A stretch of 64,000 nt of DNA, taken from assembly GCA_947632435.1 (NCBI GenBank), contig CANRPC010000009.1:1-64000 (forward strand), given 5' to 3'. The stretch's first letter is position 1, and the number at the start of each line of letters is the position of its first letter. Both the position numbers and the translations under genes were made by a program. The stretch is from an uncultured Bacilli bacterium. Its GTDB lineage: Bacteria > Bacillota_I > Bacilli_A > RFN20 > CAG-449. Shown here piece by piece: positions 23,685 to 32,116 of the stretch. Below the pieces are notes generated by a model, which saw only the letters and a program-made list of their open reading frames with translations, ran no database searches and was not told the DNA's origin.

Positions 23685-24235
23685 TGAAATTTCATATAGA
23701 AGATGAATTAGTATTACTTATAGCTAAAAATAATCAAGAAGCGTTCGCGCTTCTTTTTTCAATTTATGAGAAAAAAATGAGTTTTGAAGCTAAAGAATTT
23801 AAGAAAAAAATAAATGATTATCAAGAATGGGAAGATTTTGAACAAGAGATAAGACTTAATTTTTATAAAATGCTAGCTACTTATGATTATAAAAAAGGTA
23901 AATTTTATTCATTTTTCCAATCTAGTTTTCTTTTCATGAATTATCATTACATTAATAATGAATCTAATGTTTTAATGATGTGTGATAGTGAAAAAGAATT
24001 AGAATATATGGCTTATATGAATGACAAAAATCAAAATAATTCTTTATATATAGATTTAAATGAGTCATTAGAGAATTTGAAAGATAACGATTTATTAATA
24101 TATCAAATTGTCGTCGCATGGTCACATGGCTATAAATATGAAGAAATTGCTAAAAAGTTTAATATAAAATTATCAACAGTTAACTACTATTTAAAAAAAG
24201 GAATTGAATATTTAAAAAACTTATTAAATAAGTAG
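23684..24235 (+). CDS. sigH: Sigma-70-like factor, SigH-type by position
   Basis: 183 residues, somewhat shorter than Bacillus SigH (~218). Region 2 is weakly conserved: a helical N-terminal part with NQEAFALLFSIYEKK and a YDYKKGKFYSFF segment. Region 4 is clear near residues 148-182: YEEIAKKFNIKLSTVNYYLK, a helix-turn-helix. Position between rlmB and rpmG-secE-nusG matches sigH. In Bacillus, SigH controls early sporulation and competence; many non-sporing relatives keep a diverged copy of uncertain role. The rae1/yacP gene normally just before it is absent. The start overlaps the rlmB stop. Confidence 0.65.
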   Translation: MKFHIEDELVLLIAKNNQEAFALLFSIYEKKMSFEAKEFKKKINDYQEWEDFEQEIRLNFYKMLATYDYKKGKFYSFFQSSFLFMNYHYINNESNVLMMCDSEKELEYMAYMNDKNQNNSLYIDLNESLENLKDNDLLIYQIVVAWSHGYKYEEIAKKFNIKLSTVNYYLKKGIEYLKNLLNK

Positions 24236-24277
24236 TAATTAAAAAAAATTTATTTTCAGCTTTTTGTTTAATAATTA

Positions 24278-24307
24278 TTGACAAGTTATCTTAATTTATT
24301 TTATATT
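24278..24307 (+). promoter_or_regulatory. Promoter of rpmG-secE-nusG
   Basis: A perfect -35 TTGACA (24278-24283) and -10 TATATT (24302-24307) are separated by 18 bases, about 80 bases upstream of rpmG. Confidence 0.65.
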
Positions 24308-24386
24308 TATGTTGCTTGTTAGATCCAAAAAATAGACTAACATTTTTTTATTTTGAAATCAGATTTTATATAGTTGGAGGCAATTT

Positions 24387-24542
24387 ATGAGTGAAAGAAT
24401 TAAGGTGTTATTGATTTGCACTAAATGTTTGTCACGTAATTATGTAACAACTAAACGTAAAATTGATGCATCAAAACGTATGGAATTGAAAAAATTTTGT
24501 CCAAAATGCAATGCACATACATTGCATAAAGAATCAAAATAA
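24387..24542 (+). CDS. rpmG: 50S ribosomal protein L33
   Basis: 51 codons, below the size limit of most ORF scans. It reads [20 protein letters not shown] and ends [15 protein letters not shown]. It is the zinc-binding (four-Cys) form of L33: CxxC at residues 11-14 and CPKC at 38-41. TTGGAGG five to ten bases upstream sets the start. It lies directly before secE-nusG, the usual place for the L33 paralogue in Bacillota. Confidence 0.95.
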   Translation: MSERIKVLLICTKCLSRNYVTTKRKIDASKRMELKKFCPKCNAHTLHKESK

Positions 24543-24554
24543 AGGAGACTAATT

Positions 24555-24803
24555 ATGTATAAAATTCGTAGATACTTTCAAGGTGTAATTAAACAAGCTA
24601 AAATGGTTAGATGGCCAAAAAAGATTGAATTACTTCAAGCGTTTTCTGTGGTCATGGTTATTTTAATTATTTCGGCAGTGGCATTATCTTTAGATGATTT
24701 TATTATAGCAAATCTTCTTAAAACATTAGATAAACAATTAGGTACAACTTCTTCTGAAGCAACTTCTGTTGCAATGAAATATATTATGAATTTATTTAAA
24801 TAA
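24555..24803 (+). CDS. secE: Preprotein translocase subunit SecE
   Basis: 82 residues. An amphipathic N-terminal part with VIKQAKMVRWPKKIELLQAF, carrying the typical 'WP.k.e....' motif, is followed by one membrane helix at about 31-48 and a longer than usual polar C-terminus. It clamps the SecY channel. Coupled between rpmG and nusG. AAAGGAG precedes the start. Confidence 0.95.
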   Translation: MYKIRRYFQGVIKQAKMVRWPKKIELLQAFSVVMVILIISAVALSLDDFIIANLLKTLDKQLGTTSSEATSVAMKYIMNLFK

Positions 24804-24820
24804 TTTAGGAGCTGATTAGA

Positions 24821-25372
24821 ATGGAAACTACTATCGATAAACAATGGTATATTGTTACAACGTATTCTTCACACGAGAATAAAGTTAAAGAAAATTTAAT
24901 GAGACGTATCGAATCGTGGAATTTACAAGATTATATCTTTCGTATTATTGTTGCTGAACATGAAGTACCTATTTTAAAAAATGGACAACCAACAGGTAAG
25001 ACAAAAATGAAAAATCTTTATCCAGGTTACGTTTTTGTAGAAATGATTATGACAGATGCTGCTTGGTATGTTGTACGTAACACTCCAGGTGTAACAGGAT
25101 TTATAGGATCTTCAGGTGGAGGAGCAAAACCATTTATTGTTACACGTGATCAAATGGAACCAGTTTTGAAAAGAATGGGTATGGTTGATGATGAAATGTA
25201 TAACAACTATAAAATTGGCGACACTGTAAGAATTTTAACAGGATCATTTGAAGGTGGAGAAGGAACAATTGAATCAATAAATGTAGAAACTGGTGAAGTA
25301 CAGATTTCCACAATTCTTTTTGGTAGACCTACTCCTGTAACAGTTAAATTTTCAGAAATTGAAAAAATATAA
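24821..25372 (+). CDS. nusG: Transcription termination/antitermination protein NusG
   Basis: 183 residues, standard size. The NGN domain begins WYIVTTYSSHENKVKENL, with NLYPGYVFVEM and TPGVTGFIG. The C-terminal KOW domain is at about 130-183 (IGDTVRILTGSFEGGEGTI). It binds RNA polymerase and links it to ribosomes or Rho. RBS AGGAG at about 24807-24811. It is followed by a terminator that separates it from the L11 operon. Confidence 0.97.
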   Translation: METTIDKQWYIVTTYSSHENKVKENLMRRIESWNLQDYIFRIIVAEHEVPILKNGQPTGKTKMKNLYPGYVFVEMIMTDAAWYVVRNTPGVTGFIGSSGGGAKPFIVTRDQMEPVLKRMGMVDDEMYNNYKIGDTVRILTGSFEGGEGTIESINVETGEVQISTILFGRPTPVTVKFSEIEKI

Positions 25373-25377
25373 ATATT

Positions 25378-25414
25378 AAAAAAGGCTTTGAAATAAATTT
25401 TTAAAGCTTTTTTT
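25378..25414 (+). terminator. Rho-independent terminator after nusG
   Basis: AAAAAGGCTTT and AAAGCTTTTTT pair with one bulged G around an AT-rich loop, ending in a T-run. It lies just after the nusG stop. Confidence 0.65.
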
Positions 25415-25461
25415 AGTAAAAAAACAAAAAATTATTTTTTTCTTGAAAAGCAAAAAAATTC

Positions 25462-25490
25462 TTGTTATTTGGCTTTTGCTATTGTAAGAT
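25462..25490 (+). promoter_or_regulatory. Promoter of the rplK operon
   Basis: TTGTTA (25462-25467) and TAAGAT (25485-25490) with a 17-base spacer. It is placed between the nusG terminator and the structured rplK leader. Confidence 0.55.
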
Positions 25491-25497
25491 TAAATAG

Positions 25498-25571
25498 CAT
25501 GGTGTTTTGCACCTGATTTTCAAAGTGCCATGTAAATTGCGCAGTGGAAGGATTTAAAATCCGTTTACCAC
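25498..25571 (+). promoter_or_regulatory. Structured rplK leader with candidate L1-binding hairpin
   Basis: Two stem-loops. The first is a compound hairpin at about 25498-25532 with outer CATGG/CCATG and inner GGTG/CACC stems. The second runs from GTGG at 25544 to CCAC at 25571, with inner arms GGATTTT/AAAATCC and an asymmetric internal loop (AA opposite GTTTA). The second is nearly repeated before rplA. L1 is known in several bacteria to repress its own L11-L1 mRNA by binding a mimic of its 23S site. These are candidates by position and duplication only. Confidence 0.45.
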
Positions 25572-25606
25572 AGCACGGACAAAAACTAAATTAGGAGGTG
25601 TGTCAC

Positions 25607-26020
25607 GTGAGTAAAAAAATCGCAAAAGTTGTAAAATTAGAATTGGTTGGTGGACAAGCAAAACCAGGACCTAAACTTGCTTCAGCAGGTATCTTAATGC
25701 CTAAATTTTGCACTGAATTCAATGCAAAAACAAGTGATCGTATTGGTGATGTTATACCAGTCATTATTACAGCTTATGAAGACAAATCTTTTGACTTCAT
25801 CATCAAAACCACACCAGTTACTATTCTTTTAAAGAAAGAAGCTGGAATTAGCAAAGGATCAAGCAATGCTAAGACAACAAAAGTTGGTCATATTAATAAG
25901 GAGCAATTAAGAAAAATTGCTGAATACAAAATGCCTGATTTAAATGCAAATGATGTAGAAGCTGCGATGAAAATCGTAGAAGGCTCAGCCCGTAACATGG
26001 GTATTACTATTGATGATTAA
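25607..26020 (+). CDS. rplK: 50S ribosomal protein L11
   Basis: 137 residues from GTG 25607, chosen because AGGAGG (25592-25597) is correctly spaced. The GTG at 25598 is too close to it. Motifs: KLELVGGQAKPGPKLASAGI and KTTPVTILLKKEAGI (N-terminal domain, thiostrepton region), and the C-terminal RNA-binding part with KMPDLNANDVEAAMKIVEGS. Part of the GTPase-associated centre. A few residues shorter than the usual 141. Confidence 0.96.
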   Translation: MSKKIAKVVKLELVGGQAKPGPKLASAGILMPKFCTEFNAKTSDRIGDVIPVIITAYEDKSFDFIIKTTPVTILLKKEAGISKGSSNAKTTKVGHINKEQLRKIAEYKMPDLNANDVEAAMKIVEGSARNMGITIDD

Positions 26021-26024
26021 TTAA

Positions 26025-26051
26025 GTGGAAGGGAAATCCCGTTAGCACCAC
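26025..26051 (+). promoter_or_regulatory. Second copy of the rplK-leader hairpin, before rplA
   Basis: GTGG (26025-26028) through CCAC (26048-26051) with inner arms GGGA/TCCC and an internal loop AA opposite GTTAGCA. Shape and bases match the hairpin at 25544-25571. It ends just before the rplA ribosome binding site AAGGAGG, so protein binding here could block L1 translation. Confidence 0.45.
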
Positions 26052-26063
26052 AAGGAGGAAAAA

Positions 26064-26753
26064 ATGAAAAAGAAAGGTAAAAAGTATCAAGCTGCTTTAA
26101 GTAAGATTGAACAAGGAAAAATATATAGTCTTGAAGAAGCTTGTGCATTAATTAAAGAAACATCTACAGTTAAATTTGATTCAACAATAGATGTTTCATT
26201 CCGTTTAAATGTTGATCCAAGACAAGCAGATCAACAAATTAGAGGTACATTAACTTTACCTCATGGAAATGGTAAAACAAAAAGAATATTAGCTATTACC
26301 CATAAAGAAGAAGAAGCAAAACAAGCTGGAGCTGATTATGTAGGCGGAAAAGAAATGTTGGAAAAAATCCAAGTTCAAAACTGGTTTGATTTTGATATAA
26401 TTGTTGCTACACCAGATATGATGGGCGAATTAGGAAAAATGGGTAGATTATTGGGACCTAAAGGATTAATGCCTAATCCAAAAACTGGGACAGTTACTAT
26501 GGATATAGCTAAAGCAATTCAAGAAATTAAAAAAGGTAAAGTTGAATATCGTGTTGATAAAGAAGGCAATTTACATTTAACAGTAGGTAAAGCATCTTTT
26601 GATAACGAGAAATTAGTTGATAATTTAAAAGTTGTTTGTGACACAATTGTAAAAGTTCGTCCTGCATCAGTTAAAGGCGTTTATATTAAAAACGTTGCTT
26701 TACATACTGTAATGGGACCTGCAATTCATTTTACATTTGAAGGTCGTAATTAA
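26064..26753 (+). CDS. rplA: 50S ribosomal protein L1
   Basis: 229 residues, standard length. Motifs: the N-terminal [40 protein letters not shown], and [18 protein letters not shown] at the C-terminus. It forms the mobile L1 stalk of the 50S subunit and is a known translational repressor of its own operon. AAGGAGG is placed 6 bases before the start. The hairpin pair around rplK is the likely target. Confidence 0.97.
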   Translation: MKKKGKKYQAALSKIEQGKIYSLEEACALIKETSTVKFDSTIDVSFRLNVDPRQADQQIRGTLTLPHGNGKTKRILAITHKEEEAKQAGADYVGGKEMLEKIQVQNWFDFDIIVATPDMMGELGKMGRLLGPKGLMPNPKTGTVTMDIAKAIQEIKKGKVEYRVDKEGNLHLTVGKASFDNEKLVDNLKVVCDTIVKVRPASVKGVYIKNVALHTVMGPAIHFTFEGRN

Positions 26754-26768
26754 TTATTTTTGTTAGCT

Positions 26769-26880
26769 CCAATATACCAAAGACAGTAACGGCGAAAGCT
26801 TAATAATGTTACCGAGGTACTATTCATGAAAATACGAAAGTCACAATGAGTAGAACTTTGTATATTGTTGCCTATATATT
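26769..26880 (+). promoter_or_regulatory. L10 ribosomal protein leader RNA
   Basis: A closing stem pairs CAATATA-C-CAAAG with CTTTG-TATATTG. Inside are the conserved AGACAGTAAC and GTTACCGAGGTACT segments with a GGCGAAAGCT loop, the hallmark of the L10(L12)4 binding leader of Bacillota. It lies directly before rplJ and would allow L10-L12 to repress their own synthesis. Confidence 0.8.
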
Positions 26881-26901
26881 TTATTTTAAGGAGGTGCCAA
26901 T

Positions 26902-27390
26902 ATGAACGAAGAAGTTTTAAAATCTAAGCAAGAGATGGTTGAAGAAATTAAACATTCTTTTGAAAATAATTCAACGGTTATAGTCGCAGAATATCGTGGC
27001 TTATCTGTTTCTGAAATTTCAGAATTAAGAAGAACTCTTGCTAAAGATGGTGCAAGATTATCTGTTTATAAAAATTCTTTAGTTTCACGTGCCGCGGAAA
27101 GTTTAGGCCATGAAGGATTAAAAGAATATTTAGTCGGACCAAATGCTATTATTTTTTCTAACGATGTAATTAAAGGTCCAAAAACAGTTTCATCTTTCGC
27201 TAAAAAACATGAGCACTTAGTTATTAAAGGCGGTTTGGCTGAAGGCAAAGTCGTTTCTAAAACTGAAGTACTTACACTCGCAAAATTACCAGGCAAAGAA
27301 GGATTGTTATCTATGCTTTGTTCGGTCTTGCAAGCTCCAATTCGCAACTTTGCTTATGCGATTAAGAGCATTGCAGAAAAAGAGAATTAA
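26902..27390 (+). CDS. rplJ: 50S ribosomal protein L10
   Basis: 162 residues. N-terminal rRNA-binding domain: KSKQEMVEEIKHSFENNSTV, VAEYRGLSVSEISELRR and YKNSLVSRAAE. The C-terminal helix that carries L12 dimers is present (SMLCSVLQAPIRNFAYAI). AAGGAGG lies upstream of ATG. It follows its own L10 leader and precedes rplL. Confidence 0.97.
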   Translation: MNEEVLKSKQEMVEEIKHSFENNSTVIVAEYRGLSVSEISELRRTLAKDGARLSVYKNSLVSRAAESLGHEGLKEYLVGPNAIIFSNDVIKGPKTVSSFAKKHEHLVIKGGLAEGKVVSKTEVLTLAKLPGKEGLLSMLCSVLQAPIRNFAYAIKSIAEKEN

Positions 27391-27421
27391 CCATTGTACA
27401 AATAATATAGGAGGATAAAAA

Positions 27422-27808
27422 ATGGCAAATTTATCAAAAGAAGAAATCATTGAAGCAGTCAAACAAATGTCTGTTATTGAATTAAATGATTTAGTTAAAG
27501 CAATTGAAGAAGAATTCGGTGTTACAGCTGCAGCACCTGTAGCTGGTGGAGCAGCAACACCTGCTGAAGAAGAAGAAACAGCAAAAGGACCAACAGAAGT
27601 TACATTAGTCTTAAAAGGATTAGCAGAAGGAGCTTCTAAAGTTAAAGTTATTAAAGCTGTTCAAGCTATTACTGGCTTAGGATTAGTCGATGCTAAAAAA
27701 CTCGTTGACAATGTTCCAAGCAATATTAAAGAGAAAATTTCTCCAGCTGAAGCTGAAGGACATAAAGCAACTCTTGTCGAATCTGGTGCTGAAGTCGAAA
27801 TTAAATAA
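27422..27808 (+). CDS. rplL: 50S ribosomal protein L7/L12
   Basis: 128 residues, of which the last 70 or so are the conserved C-terminal domain ([20 protein letters not shown], then [20 protein letters not shown]). An Ala-rich acidic hinge lies near residues 37-58 and an N-terminal dimerisation region precedes it. It recruits translation factors. The KEKIS segment replaces the usual 'k.gv'. Ribosome binding site TAGGAGG. Confidence 0.96.
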   Translation: MANLSKEEIIEAVKQMSVIELNDLVKAIEEEFGVTAAAPVAGGAATPAEEEETAKGPTEVTLVLKGLAEGASKVKVIKAVQAITGLGLVDAKKLVDNVPSNIKEKISPAEAEGHKATLVESGAEVEIK

Positions 27809-27828
27809 TTTTAATTAAGCTATTATTT

Positions 27829-27867
27829 GGCAAAACCTGCCTCTTTTTTTGGAGGTGGGTTTTTGCC
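27829..27867 (+). terminator. Strong hairpin between rplL and rsmC-like gene
   Basis: GGCAAAACCTGCCTC and GAGGTGGGTTTTTGCC pair into a long stem with a T-rich loop. No T-run follows the 3' arm, and the next gene starts 22 bases later. It may be a partial terminator or an RNA-processing/attenuation site that lowers expression from rplL into rpoB. Confidence 0.5.
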
Positions 27868-27888
27868 GCTTTATAAGGAGTGGTCAAA

Positions 27889-28512
27889 TTGGGACAATAT
27901 TTTACAAATGATCCTAATATTCGCAGCCATGAAAGAATAATTTCATGCTATTTTAATGAAACAAAATTTGACTTTATCTCTGATAATGGAGTTTTTTCTA
28001 AATCGGAAATTGACCAAGGTAGTCTTGTTTTTTTGAAAACAGTTACTAAATTTTACAATTTTCAAGGAAATATACTTGATTTGGGTTCTGGTTATGGAAC
28101 CATTGGACTAATTTTAGCTCATTTTTATAAAAGAGCAAAATTCTTGCTTGCAGATGTTAATACGCGCGCATGTGCTCTTGCACGCGAAAATGCTAAGAGA
28201 TTCAACTTATCAAACGTTGAAATTAGAGAAACAGATTGTTTTTCAAACATAACGGAGAAATTTGATTATATTTTAATTAATCCTCCAATTAGAGCTGGAA
28301 AAAAAATCATTTATGAAATGTTTTCTCAAGCGTATTCACATTTAACAGCTGATGGTAAACTTCTTATTGTTATCCGTAAGAACCAAGGCGCAGAAACTGC
28401 ATCAAAATTTATTCAAAGTGTATTTAATAATTGTACACTTATTGATAGAAACAAAGGTTATTATATTTACGAAGCAAAGAAAGAATTATCAAAAGCAATT
28501 ACCGAAAATTAA
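27889..28512 (+). CDS. Class I SAM-dependent methyltransferase, RsmC-like (ybxB position)
   Basis: 207 residues from TTG 27889, where AAGGAG (27875-27880) is properly spaced; GTG 27880 overlaps that site. It has FDFISDNGVFSKSEIDQGSL, motif I ILDLGSGYGTIGL, and the catalytic YILINPPIRAG (NPP motif of N2-guanine methylases). It is likely to methylate a guanine of 16S rRNA. Its place between rplL and rpoB is the one seen in Bacillus (ybxB). Twelve bases separate it from rpoB. Confidence 0.88.
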   Translation: MGQYFTNDPNIRSHERIISCYFNETKFDFISDNGVFSKSEIDQGSLVFLKTVTKFYNFQGNILDLGSGYGTIGLILAHFYKRAKFLLADVNTRACALARENAKRFNLSNVEIRETDCFSNITEKFDYILINPPIRAGKKIIYEMFSQAYSHLTADGKLLIVIRKNQGAETASKFIQSVFNNCTLIDRNKGYYIYEAKKELSKAITEN

Positions 28513-28524
28513 GGAGGGCTTTTA

Positions 28525-31500
28525 ATGAAAAAAACTGAAGCAAACAAAGAAATCAAATATCTTCATAACAATCGAATTGATTATTCAAAGATTTCAGGAA
28601 AATTACCTCTTCCTAATCTTGTTGAAATTCAAACAAAATCTTTTCAGTGGTTAGTTAACGAAGGTTTGGATGAAGTATTTAGAGATGTTTATCCAATTAA
28701 AAATCCATCAGAAACACTTATTATTGATTATGTAAGCTGCCGCTTAGAGGAGCCTAAATATGATGTTGCTGAATGTAAAACTAGAGATTTAACATATTAT
28801 TCACGTCTTAACGTTGTTTTACGTTTAAGAAATCTTGAAACAGGTGTGGCTCAAGATAGTGAAGTTTTTATGGGTGAATTTCCTATAATGACTGATTCTG
28901 GAACGTTTATTATTAATGGTGCTGAAAGAACTATTGTTTCGCAAATAGTTCGTTCTCCAGGCGCATATTTAGCTTCAGCATTTGATAATAAATCTGGTAA
29001 ATATTCTTATAGTGCGGATTTAATTCCTGCTAGAGGAACATGGCTTCAATTTGAAGCTGATTTAAAAGATCAACTTTCTGTACGTGTAGATCGTACTAGA
29101 AAAATGCCTGCTACAATTTTATTACGTGCACTAGGTTTTGTTAATTATGATGAAATAATTAATTTATTTGGTGATGAGGCTTGTTTGGTTAATACAATTG
29201 CTAAAGAAAAAGAAAGTCATACTCCTGAAAGACTTACAACTTCGGAAGCTTTAAAAGAAATTTATGATCGTTTGCGTCCAGGTGAACCATCAACCGCGGA
29301 AGGTGCTTCTTCATTTTTTAAAGCGAAATTTTTTGAAGAGCGACATAAACAATATGATTTAGGCCCTGCTGGACGTTTTAAATTTAATCGTAAACTTGGC
29401 ATATATAATCGTTTGCCAGGTCGTATAATTGCTGAACCTTTGATTTCAAGTGAAGGTGAAGTAATTTATGAAGAAGGAACATTACTTACAAAAGAAATTG
29501 TTAATGAACTTCAAGAAAAGAAATTTTTTGAAAATGGTGCACATAATGTTGAGTTAACTGTTAATACTGATTTAGATTCACATAATGTTGTTAATATTTT
29601 AAAAGTTTATACTTCTGAAAAGAAAGAAAAAGTAGTTAATATTATTGGTACTGATTTAAACATTGATTCAGATCATGTTACGATCCCAGATATTGTTGCT
29701 ACACTTTCTTATTTCATGAATGTTATTGAAGGTTTTGGAGAAACCGATGATATCGATCATTTAGGAAATCGTCGTATTCGTTGTGTTGGTGAATTAATTC
29801 AAAATCAATTTAGAATTGGTTTATCAAGAATGGAAAGAACAGTACGTGATAAGATGTCAATTGCTACAGAGGGCGCAATAACTCCTAAAACTGTTACAAA
29901 TATTAGACCATTAACTGCGGCAATTAAAGAGTTCTTTAATTCATCTCAGTTATCACAATATATGGATCAAACTAATCCTTTAGCGGAACTTGCCAATAAA
30001 CGTAGGTTATCCGCTCTTGGACCTGGTGGCTTAACTCGTGATCGTGCTTCTTTTGCTGTTAGAGATGTTCACTCTTCTCATTATGGAAGAATTTGTCCAA
30101 TTGAAACACCTGAAGGTCAAAATATTGGACTTATTAATAATTTAGCTTGTTATGCTAAAGTTAACGAGTATGGATTTATTGAAACACCATATCGAAAAGT
30201 AATTAAAGGTACGGGTGTTGTTACTGAAGAAACAGAATATTTATCTGCTGATAAAGAAAGTAATCATGTTATTGCTCAAGCAAATGTACGCTTAAATGAA
30301 AATCATGAAATTATCGAAGATAAAGTTGTTGCCCGTTATAATGGTGAAAATATTATTGCTAAAAAGGAAGATGTTGATTATATCGATGTTTCTCCAAAGC
30401 AAATTGTTTCAATTGCCGCGGCTTGTATTCCTTTCCTTGAAAACGATGATAATACACGTGCTTTGATGGGTGCAAACATGCAACGTCAAGCGTTACCTTT
30501 ATTAAAACCACATGCTCCATATGTGGGAACAGGTCTTGAATATAATATTGCACACGATTCAGGCTCTAGTGTTGTTGCTAAAGAAGATGGAATCGTAAAA
30601 GATGTTGATTCAAAACATATTGTTGTTACAAATAATAAAGGTGAAGATAGAGTTTATCGTTTACAAAAATTCTGCCGTAGTAATGGAGGAACTTGTATAA
30701 ATCAAACTCCAATTGTTAAAAGAGGACAAAAAGTTTCAAGTAGTGAAATAATCGCAGATGGTCCTGCTATGGATCATGGTGATTTAGCTCTTGGTCAAAA
30801 TGTAACAATTGCTTTCATGACTTGGAATGGTTACAACTATGAAGATGCTGTTATCATGTCTGAAAGATTAGTTAAAGATGATGTTTATACTTCTATTCAT
30901 ATTGAAGAATATAGTATTGAATGTCGTAGTACCAAACTTGGTGATGAAGAAATTACAAGAGATATTCCATCTGTAGGTGAAGATGCTAAAGCAAATCTTG
31001 ATGAAAATGGTATTATCATTCCTGGCGCAGAAGTCAAAGAAGGAGATATTTTGGTTGGTAAAATCACACCAAAAGGGCAAACTGATCCAACTCCTGAAGA
31101 AAAGCTTTTGCAAGCAATCTTTTCAGAAAAAACAAAAGATGTTAAGGATTCTTCATTAGTTGTTCCTCATGGTGGTTCTGGTATTGTATTAGACGTTAAA
31201 AGATTTACAAGACAAGATGATGCTGAACTTCAACCATCTGTAAATGAAGTTATTAAAGTTTATATTGCTCAAAAAAGAAAAATTTCCGAAGGTGATAAAA
31301 TGTCTGGAAGACATGGTAACAAGGGTGTTATTTCTCGTATTTTACCTGTTGAAGACATGCCATTTTTACCTGATGGAACGCCTATTGATATTATGTTAAA
31401 TCCTCTTGGTGTTCCTTCTCGTATGAATATTGGTCAAGTTTTGGAAATTCATTTAGGCATGGCATTAAAAAAACTAGGTTTAAAAATTGCTACACCAGTT

Positions 31501-32100
31501 TTTGATGGTATGACCAATGAAGAAATATATGAATTAATGGATAAAGCTGGTATGGATCGCGATGGTAAAACAATACTTTATGATGGACGTACTGGTGAAA
31601 GATTTGATGAAAGAATTTCCGTTGGTGTCATGTATATGATTAAGTTAGTACACATGGTTGATGATAAATTACATGCTCGTGCTACTGGTCCATATTCACT
31701 TGTTACTCAACAACCTTTAGGAGGTAAGGCTCAAAAGGGTGGTCAACGTTTTGGTGAAATGGAAGTTTGGGCTCTTGAAGCATATGGAGCTGCCCACATT
31801 TTACAAGAAATTCTTACTATTAAATCTGATGATATGGTTGGTAGAGCAAAAACTTATCAAGCAATTATTAAGGGAACTCCAATTCCTAAACCTGGATTAC
31901 CAGAATCATTTAGAGTTTTACAAAAAGAATTACAATCACTTGCTTTGGATGTAAAGATTTTGGATAAAGATGGTAATGAAATTTCTACAGATAATTTAGC
32001 AGAAGAAAATGCTAATGAAGCGAGAAAAATTTCTTCAGCAATTCGTGAAATGACAAGCGATGTTCGCGTTGTAAGTGCTGAAGAAGAAAATATAGATTAA
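28525..32100 (+). CDS. rpoB: DNA-directed RNA polymerase subunit beta
   Basis: 1191 residues, typical of Bacilli. It has the fork and rifampicin region ([20 protein letters not shown], then HKRR-type [20 protein letters not shown]), [39 protein letters not shown], and the C-terminal [20 protein letters not shown]. The rifampicin-pocket residues look wild type (Ser, Gln, Asp and His or Asn at the usual positions cannot be fully assigned by eye). RBS AAGGAGGG. Confidence 0.98.
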   Translation: MKKTEANKEIKYLHNNRIDYSKISGKLPLPNLVEIQTKSFQWLVNEGLDEVFRDVYPIKNPSETLIIDYVSCRLEEPKYDVAECKTRDLTYYSRLNVVLRLRNLETGVAQDSEVFMGEFPIMTDSGTFIINGAERTIVSQIVRSPGAYLASAFDNKSGKYSYSADLIPARGTWLQFEADLKDQLSVRVDRTRKMPATILLRALGFVNYDEIINLFGDEACLVNTIAKEKESHTPERLTTSEALKEIYDRLRPGEPSTAEGASSFFKAKFFEERHKQYDLGPAGRFKFNRKLGIYNRLPGRIIAEPLISSEGEVIYEEGTLLTKEIVNELQEKKFFENGAHNVELTVNTDLDSHNVVNILKVYTSEKKEKVVNIIGTDLNIDSDHVTIPDIVATLSYFMNVIEGFGETDDIDHLGNRRIRCVGELIQNQFRIGLSRMERTVRDKMSIATEGAITPKTVTNIRPLTAAIKEFFNSSQLSQYMDQTNPLAELANKRRLSALGPGGLTRDRASFAVRDVHSSHYGRICPIETPEGQNIGLINNLACYAKVNEYGFIETPYRKVIKGTGVVTEETEYLSADKESNHVIAQANVRLNENHEIIEDKVVARYNGENIIAKKEDVDYIDVSPKQIVSIAAACIPFLENDDNTRALMGANMQRQALPLLKPHAPYVGTGLEYNIAHDSGSSVVAKEDGIVKDVDSKHIVVTNNKGEDRVYRLQKFCRSNGGTCINQTPIVKRGQKVSSSEIIADGPAMDHGDLALGQNVTIAFMTWNGYNYEDAVIMSERLVKDDVYTSIHIEEYSIECRSTKLGDEEITRDIPSVGEDAKANLDENGIIIPGAEVKEGDILVGKITPKGQTDPTPEEKLLQAIFSEKTKDVKDSSLVVPHGGSGIVLDVKRFTRQDDAELQPSVNEVIKVYIAQKRKISEGDKMSGRHGNKGVISRILPVEDMPFLPDGTPIDIMLNPLGVPSRMNIGQVLEIHLGMALKKLGLKIATPVFDGMTNEEIYELMDKAGMDRDGKTILYDGRTGERFDERISVGVMYMIKLVHMVDDKLHARATGPYSLVTQQPLGGKAQKGGQRFGEMEVWALEAYGAAHILQEILTIKSDDMVGRAKTYQAIIKGTPIPKPGLPESFRVLQKELQSLALDVKILDKDGNEISTDNLAEENANEARKISSAIREMTSDVRVVSAEEENID

Positions 32101-32116
32101 GGAGGGTAGAAATTAC

